Shown: positions 34,317 to 43,330, counted from the first letter of the stretch. The stretch is 64,000 nucleotides of DNA from Pseudomonadota bacterium (GCA_023423895.1 JAFAER010000207.1:21772-85771), one strand, 5' to 3'. Numbers and translations: made by a program. Notes: a model not told the origin generated them from the sequence alone.

Positions 34317-36327
34317 CGTTGCCCTCGCGCTTGCAGACGGCCGAACAGCCGTCGTTCGAGCTCGTGTTTCCGTCGTCGCATTCCTCGCCGAAGAAGACGT
34401 CCACCTTGCCGTCGCCGCACCGCGGACCCGCGGCCTTGCAGCCCGGCAGGCAGCTCCCCGGTCCGTAGCCGCCGTTCTCCGGACCGAGGTCGCAGACCTC
34501 ACCCGCGTCCGTCTGGACGATGCCGTCGCCGCAATACCCGCCGCGCGAGCGGCAGTCGAACGAGCACTTGCCGTAGGCAGGCGGTCGGCTCGCGCCGCCA
34601 TCCCCGGCGCCGGCGCCGGCGTCGGACGACGGGCCGTTGTCGTCGTTGTTCGCGCCGTCGTCGCAGACCTCGAACTTCGTCTTGACGCCGTCGCCGCACT
34701 TCGGGACGCACGTGGTCTTCTTCTGCTCGAAGCCGCGCAGCGTGAGCTTGTAGTTCGACTGCGTGCGGTTGCGCTCCGCCTGGAAGACGACGATCTCGTA
34801 GAGCTTGCCGTCTTCGAGCCCGAGGTTCGTGGCGTTCGCGGCGTTGATCGTGATGCTGGCCGCCTGCTTGCCGTGGATGCCGCCGATGTCGACCGCGAGC
34901 CGCCCGTTGATGAAGACGAAGACGTCGTCGTCACCGGTGAACTCGAGGACGGGCGGCGTCGCCGACGCGCGGTAGGTGAACCAGTACTTCACCTCGCTCG
35001 TGAAGTGGAAGTTGTGGTTCGGCGAGGCGCCCTGATTGCCGAACAGCTCGTTGTCGATGGGGAAGAAGCCGCCGCGCGCGACGTAGGGCTGATGCGCGTC
35101 GCTGTCGAACACGTAGCTGTCGTCCGGCTGGCGGACGAGGCGCAACGTCTTCACGACGGTCTGGTTCACGTTCGGGGTGTCTCGGTACCACTGCGCGAAG
35201 CCCGCAGCGCCGCCGCGGATGCAGTCGTTTCCGTTGACGCCGTTGCCCACGTAGACCGGCTTGCCCTGCGCATCGAGCTGCGTCGTGAAGCGCGGGCCGA
35301 GCATTCCCTGGACGACGCCGCTGCCGCTGTCCGGGCACGAGGGGCTCATCGTGCTCTTCTCGAAGTCGGGATGACGCGAGCCGCTCGCGTCGTTGAACCC
35401 GCGGAAGTCGCGGATGACGAGCGGAAGATCGAGGACCTCTGGGAGTGCCTGCGCGACGTCGGTGCACTCGAAGCCGGGCTCCTTCGTGCACGTGCTGCTG
35501 CAGCCGTCACCGTCGCGCTTGTTTCCGTCGTCGCAGGCCTCGCCCGGGAACACGAGCCCGTCGCCGCACACGCCCTGGCAAGCTCCGACGGTCACGACTC
35601 CGCCCGCTTCCGTCGTGCAGGTGGGCTCCCGCTTGCACGTCGACGAGCAGCCGTCGTACGGCATGCGCGCGCCGTCGTCGCACTGTTCGGTGCCCTCGAT
35701 GACGCCGTCGCCGCATGTCGTCGGCAGACAGGACGCGTTCGGGGTCGGGCACTTCCACCCTTCTTGCAGCACGCACGTCGACGAGCAGCCGTCGTTTCCG
35801 CCGTCGCCGCCCACGCCGTCATCGCACTCCTCGTCGCCAGCGACGAGCCCATCACCGCACTGCGCGGCGAAGCAGGCGGCGCCGGCGAACGGGCAGATCC
35901 AGCCGTCCTCCACGGTGCAGGTCGCGCTGCAGCCGTCGTTCGGGGTGCTGTTCGCGTCGTCACATTGCTCGGCTCCCTGGATGAAGCCGTCGCCGCAAGC
36001 CGCCGCCGGTCCACACGGCGCACCCGGCACCGGACACGCGAAGCCAGGCTCGCGTTCGCACGTGGCGCTGCAACCGTCGCCTGCGGTCACGTTCCCGTCG
36101 TCACAGCCCTCGCCTGGCTGGAGCTTGCCGTCGCCGCACACGGACGGCTCGCTCGCGTCGACGGAGATGCCCCCGTCGCCGACGGGAAAGCTCCCGGAAG
36201 ACGAGGCGGCCGCGTCGTCCTCGGCGTTGTCGAACGTGCTCTCCGTCGAGTCCCCGCACCCCGCAAAGACGCCGAGCGCAACGAAGAACGCGAACGATCC
36301 CCCACCAAACCAGCGACGCATGAACAA
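34309..36327 (-). CDS. Cysteine-repeat and fibro-slime domain lipoprotein
   Basis: 672 residues. Lipoprotein signal SFAFFVALGVFAGC. Residues about 63-290 hold five DUF4215-type cysteine repeats (CGDG...E.CDDGN...DGCS..C), which often bind calcium or form disulfide-rich stalks. A fibro-slime/PA14-like domain follows at about 295-545 (VIRDFRGFNDASGSRHPDFE, LEFTGDDDVFVFINGRLAVDIGGIHG). Three further CGDG repeats close the protein, ending CDDGNTSSNDGCSAVC. Such proteins are exported surface or slime-associated adhesins of myxobacteria; the ligand is not known. The start at 36327 gives MFMRR; an ATG two codons on is equally possible. Confidence 0.92.
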   Translation of the reverse strand: MFMRRWFGGGSFAFFVALGVFAGCGDSTESTFDNAEDDAAASSSGSFPVGDGGISVDASEPSVCGDGKLQPGEGCDDGNVTAGDGCSATCEREPGFACPVPGAPCGPAAACGDGFIQGAEQCDDANSTPNDGCSATCTVEDGWICPFAGAACFAAQCGDGLVAGDEECDDGVGGDGGNDGCSSTCVLQEGWKCPTPNASCLPTTCGDGVIEGTEQCDDGARMPYDGCSSTCKREPTCTTEAGGVVTVGACQGVCGDGLVFPGEACDDGNKRDGDGCSSTCTKEPGFECTDVAQALPEVLDLPLVIRDFRGFNDASGSRHPDFEKSTMSPSCPDSGSGVVQGMLGPRFTTQLDAQGKPVYVGNGVNGNDCIRGGAAGFAQWYRDTPNVNQTVVKTLRLVRQPDDSYVFDSDAHQPYVARGGFFPIDNELFGNQGASPNHNFHFTSEVKYWFTYRASATPPVLEFTGDDDVFVFINGRLAVDIGGIHGKQAASITINAANATNLGLEDGKLYEIVVFQAERNRTQSNYKLTLRGFEQKKTTCVPKCGDGVKTKFEVCDDGANNDDNGPSSDAGAGAGDGGASRPPAYGKCSFDCRSRGGYCGDGIVQTDAGEVCDLGPENGGYGPGSCLPGCKAAGPRCGDGKVDVFFGEECDDGNTSSNDGCSAVCKREGNVN

Positions 36328-36492
36328 GTCCTCCTGGCGCTCCGCGTGGGAATCACCCAGCGTCGACTAAACCAGAGCGGCCCGAGCGCCTTCAAGAGGT
36401 CTCGTTATCAGGAGCGAAGTCTTGGGCGTGCCACGCTCACGCGCGACCACCTCCGGCGATGCCGTCGCCATGTTGCCTCGCGTCCGCTGCAG

Positions 36493-36592
36493 CCTCGCGT
36501 CGGCGTCCGCGTCCGCGTCCGCGGCTCGTTCTCGTTGTCGTTCCTCGCGTCGGCGTCCGCGTCCGCGTCCGCGGCTCGTTCTCGTTGTCGTT
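36493..36592. repeat. 50-base perfect tandem duplication
   Basis: Two identical adjacent copies (36493-36542, 36543-36592), each starting CCTCGCGTCGGCG, containing a CGTCCG hexamer run and ending CTCGTTGTCGTT. It is in the 295-base gap between the deformylase end and the fibro-slime gene start. No coding gene is seen in this gap. Confidence 0.9.
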
Positions 36593-36622
36593 CCGCGCGT
36601 GCTGCGTCCGCCGCTGCCCCGT

Positions 36623-37372
36623 CTACAGACCGAGCATCCGGCGGATCTCGGCGATCGGCTTGCCCGCGTAGTGTGCCTTCGCGTGCTCTGCGGTCGCGAA
36701 CGAGCGCGTCTTCATCCGATCGATGTAGAGCGTGCCGTCGAGGTGGTCGACCTCGTGCTGGAGGATGCGCGCCGGCCAGCCGCGGACGCGCCACGTCTGC
36801 GGCTGCGCGTTTTCGTCGAGGCCCGTCACCTCGACCTCCGAGCTCCGCTCGACGAGGCCGACGAACCCTTTCACGCTGAGGCAGCCCTCGAAGAACATCG
36901 CGCGCTCCTCGCCGATGGGCTTCAGCACCGGGTTGAAGAACACGCGCGTGGGGAAGGGCGCGCGCTCGCGCTCCTTGCGTTCCTCGTCGGTCAGGTTGCG
37001 CTGGAGCTCCTCGCGGTCCTCGAGCACGATCACGCGCAGGGGCACGCCGATCTGCGGCGCGGCGAGCCCGACGCCGGGCGCTGCCCGCATCGTCGCGATC
37101 ATCGTGGAGACGAGATCACCCATCTCCTTCGTCGCGATCTGCTCGGGCGCGACTTCCTGAGCACGGGAGCGAAGACCGGGAGCGCCGGTCTGGACGATGG
37201 GGGGCACGTTCATGGTCTTGCTGGGAGCGCCCGCGGCAGGTGGCGCGGACGCGGCGACCGCCGGAGACGAAGGCTCCGGCGTCGTCGAGCGTGAGCCCGC
37301 GCACGCGAGCGACAGGAGAGAGAGCGTGACGGAAGCAGCGGCGAGCGCACGCGAGCGCATGCGCGGCACCAT
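36623..37372 (-). CDS. def: Peptide deformylase carrying a lipoprotein signal
   Basis: 249 residues from ATG 37372 (ATG 37360 is also possible). All deformylase motifs are intact: GVGLAAPQ at 100-107, EGCLS at 162-166 with Cys164, and QHEVDH at 205-210 with His206, Glu207 and His210 as the metal site. The unusual part is the N-terminus: ALAAASVTLSLLSLAC is a lipoprotein signal (Cys24) followed by a Pro/Ala/Ser linker to about residue 52. Normal deformylases are cytoplasmic and act on nascent chains, so an exported one would meet other formyl-peptides or serve a different role. It lies 32 bases downstream of the HEAT-repeat gene and is probably in the same unit. Confidence 0.9.
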   Translation of the reverse strand: MVPRMRSRALAAASVTLSLLSLACAGSRSTTPEPSSPAVAASAPPAAGAPSKTMNVPPIVQTGAPGLRSRAQEVAPEQIATKEMGDLVSTMIATMRAAPGVGLAAPQIGVPLRVIVLEDREELQRNLTDEERKERERAPFPTRVFFNPVLKPIGEERAMFFEGCLSVKGFVGLVERSSEVEVTGLDENAQPQTWRVRGWPARILQHEVDHLDGTLYIDRMKTRSFATAEHAKAHYAGKPIAEIRRMLGL

Positions 37373-37404
37373 AACAGAGCCGCGCGTGCGCGAATGCCCG
37401 CGCT

Positions 37405-38352
37405 TCAGTTCGAGCTGCGCGACGGATTGCGCGCGAAGCGCTCCGCGAGGGCGTCGAGCGCCTTGGCCGTCTCCGCCGACGCGCCCTTCTTGGCCTCGGC
37501 GATCAGCGCAGGCGTCGCGGGAGCGTCGACGACCATGAGCGCATTCGAAGCCGCGTACCGGGCCTCGCCGTCGCGCCGGACGTAAGCGTCGACGAGAGCA
37601 CGCGCGGCGGTCTCGCGGATGCGCGCTTCTTCGGTCTTGTCGGCGAGCGTCTTCCACGCCCACGCGTTGCCGGCGCGGCCGAGCGAGCGCGCAGCCGCAC
37701 GGGCGACGGACTCGTCGCTCGTCGCGCGCAGGTGCGAGGCGATCGCCTCGGTGACGCGGACTCGTCGGCAGTCACCCATGCCTGCGAGGATCGCGCGCGT
37801 GCGATCTCCCTTCGACCTTTCGAGCGCCGTCAGGAGATGGGTGGCGGCTTCGTCGGTCCCGATGCGGGCGACCGCCTCGGCTACCGTGCGCGTCGTCTCG
37901 GCGTCCTCCGCCGAATCGCCGAGGATCGACGTCAGGACCGGCAGCGCACGCGGGTCCTTGAGCAGGCCCACGGCCTCGATCAGGTCACGCCGCACGCCGG
38001 GCGCCGAGGCCGCCGGGACACCGCGCGGCGCCTCGACCGCGAGCATCTCGAGCATCGGCATCAGCGCGCTCGGACCGAGCTTGGCGAGGTAGAGCGCGAT
38101 CGGTGCCTTGCGTCCGCGGGCACGCGCGTCGGCATCGGCGGCATGGGAGACGATACCGCTGACCGCGACGAACGCGCGCGGATCGATCGCGCGCGCCTTC
38201 GCGACGTCTTTCTGGAGGTCGGGAAGCGGCTTCGAAGGCATCCGGAACACGGCCGTCTGGGCGTCGATCGGCGCTGCATGAGCGGCGCTTGCGGTCATGG
38301 TGGCGCCCAGAAGGAGCGCGCCGAGGGTGAGGGAGAGAACCGGCTTCTTCAT
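37405..38352 (-). CDS. Exported HEAT-repeat protein
   Basis: 315 residues with a cleavable signal LSLTLGALLLGATMTASAAHA. The mature protein is a run of helical HEAT/PBS-lyase-like repeats (LPVLTSILGDSAEDAETTRTVAEAVARIG, TDEAATHLLTALERSKGDRTRAILAGMG, ATSDESVARAAARSLGRAGNAWAWKTLADK, EARIRETAARALVDAYVRRDGEARYAASNAL). HEAT solenoids bind proteins or scaffold complexes. Two starts are possible: ATG 38352 has an AGGA site 8-9 bases upstream, while ATG 38376 overlaps the stop of the deiminase gene (ATGA). Either way it is translationally tied to that gene. Confidence 0.85.
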   Translation of the reverse strand: MKKPVLSLTLGALLLGATMTASAAHAAPIDAQTAVFRMPSKPLPDLQKDVAKARAIDPRAFVAVSGIVSHAADADARARGRKAPIALYLAKLGPSALMPMLEMLAVEAPRGVPAASAPGVRRDLIEAVGLLKDPRALPVLTSILGDSAEDAETTRTVAEAVARIGTDEAATHLLTALERSKGDRTRAILAGMGDCRRVRVTEAIASHLRATSDESVARAAARSLGRAGNAWAWKTLADKTEEARIRETAARALVDAYVRRDGEARYAASNALMVVDAPATPALIAEAKKGASAETAKALDALAERFARNPSRSSN

Positions 38353-38372
38353 CGTGATCTTCCTCGTCGTCC

Positions 38373-40187
38373 TCATCGTCCGCTCTCCCACCACGGCGTC
38401 TCCGGGATCTTGCGCGTCGCGTTCGTGCCGCAGTGCACCTCGCCGATGCCGAGGTGGTACTCGTCCCAGTCCTCGATGAAGTCGACCGTGATGCCGATCT
38501 TCTTCATCGGCTCCGCGAATGCGGTCTTGAAGATGTCCTTGCCGCCGATCTCCGGCCCGTGCGGATCCGGCGCGCCGAAGCGGGTATCCGAGATGTAGAT
38601 ACCGTTCACGGTGCCAGGCTGGTAGGCGGCCGACTTGCCGGCGTATTCGATGTGGAGGAACGGCACCCGGATGATCTCGTCGTCCTTGAGGCCGGTCTCC
38701 TTCTTGATCGTCTCGAGCTGCGCGTCGATTTCCGCGGCGGCTTCGGCGCTCGACTTCATGACCTCCGTGTCCGCGAGGACCTCGGCGATCGTGATCTCCG
38801 CCGGGTGCTCCTCGCCGGTTTCGAAGTCGATCCATGACTTGCCGACGAACATCGGCGTGTCACCGTTGCCCGCTTTGACCGCGTCCTCGAGCATCTTCTT
38901 CGCCATTGGCGCGTCGTTGACGAGGAGCATCCAGCCACGCGGCGTCGGAGCCTTCACGAAGGAGATGGTCTCGTCGATGTGCGCGACGAGCAGCCACGAC
39001 GTGTCGACGTCGATCGGCGGCTGCATCCCCTGCGCCTCGATCATCTTCGCGAACGTCTTGTCCGGGTAATACGACTTCGTCTTGCCGCGGATCACCCGTC
39101 CGAACGGATACGAGACACCGTCCAGCTCGTACGGCGGCACCGTCTCGAAGTTGCCGAACGAGTTCAGCGTGTCCATGTCCGGGTCGTGCTCGATGTCGAA
39201 CTGCTGGATGCCGGCGATGTCGCGCCCGCGCGCTTCGAACACGAACTTGCCGGCAGGGCGGAGCGGACTCTTCTCCTTGTCCGGCTCGAACACGTTCGCC
39301 GAGCGGTAGTTCACGCGGATGACGTGCTGTGTCCCGCCGGGGCCCGGCATCGACATGTACGCGGTCTCGAAGAAGTCCTGTGTCCACGGGTCGCGGTCGT
39401 CGATGAGCTTTGGCGCCGACAGTCCTGCGGCCTTGCACGAAGTCGTCAGGTCGGCGCGCATGTCCGCGTTCCCGGGCGTGAGCGTGTTCGAGACCCAGAT
39501 CTGCTCGGCGGGAAGGAGATGGTGGAAGGTGAGCACCGGGGCCACCCGCAGGACCACCGTGTCCGTCGCTTCGCCCTTCGTCGGCGAGGTGACGGTGAAC
39601 TGCAGCTCGACCTTGCCGTCCCACTCGTCGGCGTCGCGGACGATGTCCTTGGCCTCGATCGCCAGCTCGAAGCCGGCGCGGAGCTCCTCGAACGTGAACG
39701 AGTTGTCTTCGGGGAGGACCTCGAAGTCCGTCGCGCCTTCGCCGACCTTCTTGAAGAGGCGGACGCGCTCGACGGCGGCTTCGGTGAGGATCGAGACGTG
39801 GCCGGTCGCATCGTCGGGCGTCTTCGGCCAGGGGCGGCTCTTCAGGCGCGCGAGATCGAGAGCGTCGTCGTCGCCGTTGACGATCTCGTCGGCGGCGTCG
39901 TTGCACTTGGCGATCGTCAGGTCGTCGCCGGTCGCCTTGCAGCGTTTCTTGTCGTCGTCGATGTTCGCGAGAAAGATCGCGCCGCTCTCCTTCGTCCACT
40001 CGGTCTTCTGCGCGTCCGCGTCGTCGAAGGTGATCTCGCCGTCGCGGTTCGAGTCGCCGCGCAGATCGGCCATCACGTCAGGCTCGGGAGCCGGCTGCCC
40101 GCTGCTCGCCCCTCCGCTCTCGTCCACACCGCATGCCATGACGCCCGCTGCGATCAGCAGCTGGCCGAACGTCCGGAAACGCACCAT
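38373..40187 (-). CDS. Peptidylarginine deiminase (PADI-type) lipoprotein
   Basis: 604 residues. Lipoprotein signal LLIAAGVMAC (Cys19), an EF-hand/dockerin-like calcium loop DSNRDGEITFDD at 45-56, then about 200 residues of beta-rich middle. The catalytic part matches animal-type peptidylarginine deiminases: DPWTQDFFETAY (Asp271), HIDETISFVKAPTPRGW (His403, Asp405) and nucleophile Cys586 in GEVHCGTNATRKIPETPWW. These enzymes convert protein arginine to citrulline, usually with calcium. Export as a lipoprotein would place citrullination at the cell surface. The next gene, a HEAT protein, overlaps its stop or starts 21 bases on. It is not an agmatine or bacterial arginine deiminase. Confidence 0.92.
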   Translation of the reverse strand: MVRFRTFGQLLIAAGVMACGVDESGGASSGQPAPEPDVMADLRGDSNRDGEITFDDADAQKTEWTKESGAIFLANIDDDKKRCKATGDDLTIAKCNDAADEIVNGDDDALDLARLKSRPWPKTPDDATGHVSILTEAAVERVRLFKKVGEGATDFEVLPEDNSFTFEELRAGFELAIEAKDIVRDADEWDGKVELQFTVTSPTKGEATDTVVLRVAPVLTFHHLLPAEQIWVSNTLTPGNADMRADLTTSCKAAGLSAPKLIDDRDPWTQDFFETAYMSMPGPGGTQHVIRVNYRSANVFEPDKEKSPLRPAGKFVFEARGRDIAGIQQFDIEHDPDMDTLNSFGNFETVPPYELDGVSYPFGRVIRGKTKSYYPDKTFAKMIEAQGMQPPIDVDTSWLLVAHIDETISFVKAPTPRGWMLLVNDAPMAKKMLEDAVKAGNGDTPMFVGKSWIDFETGEEHPAEITIAEVLADTEVMKSSAEAAAEIDAQLETIKKETGLKDDEIIRVPFLHIEYAGKSAAYQPGTVNGIYISDTRFGAPDPHGPEIGGKDIFKTAFAEPMKKIGITVDFIEDWDEYHLGIGEVHCGTNATRKIPETPWWESGR

Positions 40188-40400
40188 GGACGACGGCTGA
40201 GCAACAATTGGGCCGCTATCCTACACCGCCAAGTACGTGGAAACGGCCGCTCTTCAAGCGGATGGAAGTGCCCGTTCGGAAGTTGACGGGTGAGCGACGG
40301 ATTGCTCACGGGTGGGACAACGGTACCAACGCTGCGCGTTATCTCGTGACAGCGGAATCGGGCACCCTGACGACGGGACGCGTTGCTCGAAGAGCGATCG

Positions 40401-41177
40401 TCATTCGACCATGCGGAAGCGGACCGAGAGCACCGGCTCCGGATCGCGCGAGAGCTTCGCGAGGCTCGCGTCGACGAGGAACTCCGGCGTGACCTTCGGC
40501 TCGCCTCGGCCGCTCGGCGCGTGCGGAAGCGTGCCTCGAAGCTGCGCGAGCGTCCCTGTCTTGGCGGCGCTCGGCATCAGGCGAACCGCGCCGAAGCCAC
40601 ATTCCGACGAGACGAAGCTCGGGGCTCCCTCCGATTCCAGTGGGCGGAGCTCACGCCCTCGGTCGACGCCGCGCGCGACCAGGACGACGTCGCCGGCAGG
40701 ACCGTCGCGGAAGGCCCACACAGTGACGTCGTTCGAACGCGTCATCGCCCGGAGCTCGATCGACGTCTTGCTCCTCGTCCACGCGTTCTTCGCATCGACC
40801 GCGACCTCGAGCCGTGTCCGCTCGAGCGTCGCCTTGCCGTCGTCCTCGACCAATCGCCAGACCTCGACCGGCTTGTCGACCTCCGCGGTCGAGGATCCAA
40901 GACGGAAGCTCCAGTCTCGTTCGACGATGCAGTAGCCGCGGCTCGTTGCAGCCACGACCTCGAGATAGCTTCGGGCGGCGGACGCGTGCTCCTTCACGGT
41001 GACGCCAGCGACGCCGTTCTTGTACTCCTGCGGGGCTTCGGTCCGATCGCGCGGCGCAGGCATCGTCGGAAGGCCGGAGAGCGGAGCCTTGTCGCCCGCG
41101 ACGCCGGGCGAGCTTGCGAGGAGCGCGGCGGCGACGAAAGCGGGCGTGAGCGCTCGGGCAGGGGATCGGCGGAACAT
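40401..41177 (-). CDS. Exported protein of unknown function
   Basis: 258 residues with a signal (ALTPAFVAAALLASSPGVAG). Mature part beta-rich: GVAGVTVKEHASAARSYLEVVAATSRGYCIVERDWSFRL, VEVWRLVEDDGKATLERTRLEVAVDAKNAW, DVTVWAFRDGPAGDVVLVARGVDRGRELRPL. Two Cys (RGYCIVE, SSECGFG) could pair. No family was recognised. Its ATG shares bases with the stop of the upstream cytochrome gene (TGATG), so the two are co-translated; a role with that electron carrier is possible. Confidence 0.8.
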   Translation of the reverse strand: MFRRSPARALTPAFVAAALLASSPGVAGDKAPLSGLPTMPAPRDRTEAPQEYKNGVAGVTVKEHASAARSYLEVVAATSRGYCIVERDWSFRLGSSTAEVDKPVEVWRLVEDDGKATLERTRLEVAVDAKNAWTRSKTSIELRAMTRSNDVTVWAFRDGPAGDVVLVARGVDRGRELRPLESEGAPSFVSSECGFGAVRLMPSAAKTGTLAQLRGTLPHAPSGRGEPKVTPEFLVDASLAKLSRDPEPVLSVRFRMVE

Positions 41178-43111
41178 CAAAGGGTCTCCAGGTAGGCTTC
41201 GAGGTCGGCGAGCTCGCTGGGCGAGAGGTGTTTCGTGTGGCCCATCTTGCCGTCCGACTTCACGAGGAGCGTCCGGAGGTCCGCGTAACGCCCGTCGTGG
41301 AAGTAGGGCGCCGAGCCTGCGACGAAGCGAAGCGAGGGCGTGTCGAATTTCGAGTGGACATCGGCCCTTCCGCGGCTCTTCACGTCGTGTTGCGAACCGT
41401 CGGGAAGGTCGCCGGAGGCGCCGTGGCAGCCAGCGCAGCCAGCCTCCTCCGACTGGTAGATCGCAAGCCCGCGCGTGACGGCGTCGTTCGACGGGCGCTC
41501 CTGGGTGGGCGGCGGACGCATCGAGCGGACGTACGCGACGAGCGCGTCCTTGTCCTCGCCCTCGAGCCCCGTTCCGCCGAGGCGCTTCACCGTCCCGACG
41601 AGGTGCCTGTGCACGTCCGGCGCGTCGCCGTTCCAGCCGAACGGGGCGGCGCCGTCGAGCCGGCCGGCGAGCATCGGCGTCTGACGCGGTCCTTTCGGTG
41701 ATGACCAGACGAGCGTGTCGTCTCGGCCGTCGGGGTGACAGCTCGCGCACGCACGGCCGTCGTTGGAGATCCGCGCGTCCGTCGTGGAGTGGAAGAGGAT
41801 GCGTCCGCGCTCGATCTTCGGGTCTTCGTGCGTGCGCACGAGCGTCATGCTCGAGAGCGCGAAGGGCCTCGGCTTCGCGTCGCCGTCTGCGCCGATCGCG
41901 ATGGTCGTCAGCGCATGCGCGAACTGCGACCAGACCACGGCGCGATCGTGCTCCTCGTCGAGCGCGATCGCCGTCGGTCCGGCGGGCACTCTCCACCGCT
42001 TCACCGCGACGTCGTGCGGATTGACTGCGTCGGCGTCGAAGAGGACCACGGAGTCCTCACCGAGGCACGTCACGAAGAGGCCCGCTTTTCCCGCGGTTGC
42101 TGCGCGTGGCAGGGCGCAGCGAGCTGCGGCCCCGTCGAGGCCTTCGCGAAGCGTCGTCGACTCTGCCACGAGCTTGCCGGTCCCCTCGTCGATGACGGGG
42201 ACGTGAAAGACCTCCGCTTCGCGGCCCTCGCCGCCGCCGTAGCCGTCCGAGACGGCCGGCTCGCCGGGAAAGACGAGGACGTGAGGAGCGAGCACGCGTC
42301 CGCTGTCGGTCTTCGCGAGCGCGAATCCCTGGCACGCGACGCGTGGTTGGTCCTCGAACCTCATGCGGCCGGATATCTCTTCCTTGCCGCCGACCGACAG
42401 AGGCTTGTCGGGCTTCGTCCCGTCGAGCGGGATGACGTCGAGCGTCTGACCGACGGCATGGGACACGAACGCACGCGTCCCGTCGCTGGAGATGACGACG
42501 CTGCGCGGCTCCCTGGCGACGGCGTGCGACGCCCTGGCGACGAACGTGTGGGCATCGAGCACGGTGACGGTGCGGCCCCAGCCGCTCGTCGCGACGAGCG
42601 TGCCGTCGTCGGGCGAGAGCGCGAGGCCGACGGGCTCGGTCGGGACGTCGATCCGCGTGTCGATCGCGAGCCGCGATTTTTCGGTGCCGCCGCCACGAAG
42701 GACGAGGAGCCGTGCAGCATCGCGGACGGCCACGACCAGCCGTCCGTCGGAGAGCATCACCATCGCCGAGGGCGAGCCGCCGGGGGCGAACGACGAGATC
42801 TCGCGCTCCGCTTCGACGTCGAGCACGCGGACGAGCGCGTCGTCTTCGTCCGCCACGTACGCGACGCGTCGTCCGTCGAGGTCGGCGAGCAGCACGCCCG
42901 ATCCCTGCCGCGACGCATCGAGCCGGCGGACGACGGGCGGGGCGGGCGCCTCGATCGGAGGAACCGCGGCCGCCGTTGCCGTGCCGTTCGTCCCGACGGC
43001 AGCGCCGCGGGCTGCGCTCGACGTCGGAGGTGTGCAGGAGGAGATGGCGCCTCCGCAGAGGATCGCGAACAGAGCATGGGGCAGCGAGAGCGAATCGATC
43101 CGGCGGAACAT
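41177..43111 (-). CDS. Beta-propeller/di-haem cytochrome c lipoprotein (MauG/CCP-like)
   Basis: 644 residues. Lipoprotein signal to Cys26 (LCGGAISSC). Residues about 60-420 are a YVTN/YncE-like beta-propeller (RVAYVADEDDALVRVLDVEAE, VGLALSPDDGTLVATSGWGRTVTVLDAHTF). The C-terminal third has two haem sites, CASCH at 455-459 and CAGCH at 559-563, and TPSLRFVAGSAPYFHDGRYADLRTLLVKSD, the APYFHDG signature of the cytochrome c peroxidase/MauG family. Such proteins oxidise peroxide or modify other proteins at the cell surface; which one here is open. It heads a leftward run, divergent from the VIT/VWA gene. Confidence 0.9.
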   Translation of the reverse strand: MFRRIDSLSLPHALFAILCGGAISSCTPPTSSAARGAAVGTNGTATAAAVPPIEAPAPPVVRRLDASRQGSGVLLADLDGRRVAYVADEDDALVRVLDVEAEREISSFAPGGSPSAMVMLSDGRLVVAVRDAARLLVLRGGGTEKSRLAIDTRIDVPTEPVGLALSPDDGTLVATSGWGRTVTVLDAHTFVARASHAVAREPRSVVISSDGTRAFVSHAVGQTLDVIPLDGTKPDKPLSVGGKEEISGRMRFEDQPRVACQGFALAKTDSGRVLAPHVLVFPGEPAVSDGYGGGEGREAEVFHVPVIDEGTGKLVAESTTLREGLDGAAARCALPRAATAGKAGLFVTCLGEDSVVLFDADAVNPHDVAVKRWRVPAGPTAIALDEEHDRAVVWSQFAHALTTIAIGADGDAKPRPFALSSMTLVRTHEDPKIERGRILFHSTTDARISNDGRACASCHPDGRDDTLVWSSPKGPRQTPMLAGRLDGAAPFGWNGDAPDVHRHLVGTVKRLGGTGLEGEDKDALVAYVRSMRPPPTQERPSNDAVTRGLAIYQSEEAGCAGCHGASGDLPDGSQHDVKSRGRADVHSKFDTPSLRFVAGSAPYFHDGRYADLRTLLVKSDGKMGHTKHLSPSELADLEAYLETL

Positions 43112-43330
43112 CGACCCGGGAACGCTCGCGCATGCCGAGCCGATTCCGCCGCGACGTCGACGTGCAATGCGAGGTGCGCGCGCCCAGGTGTGTGGGCGGC
43201 TGTATGCCGCCCCGATCGAGAGGGCTCGGCCAGCGACCATGCTGGGAATCGTCGTCCCAGGCAGCGGAGATCTTCGTAGGATCGTCCGACGCTCCGACGA
43301 GTCTGACGTGTCCGACGTGAAAGCGCGGCC

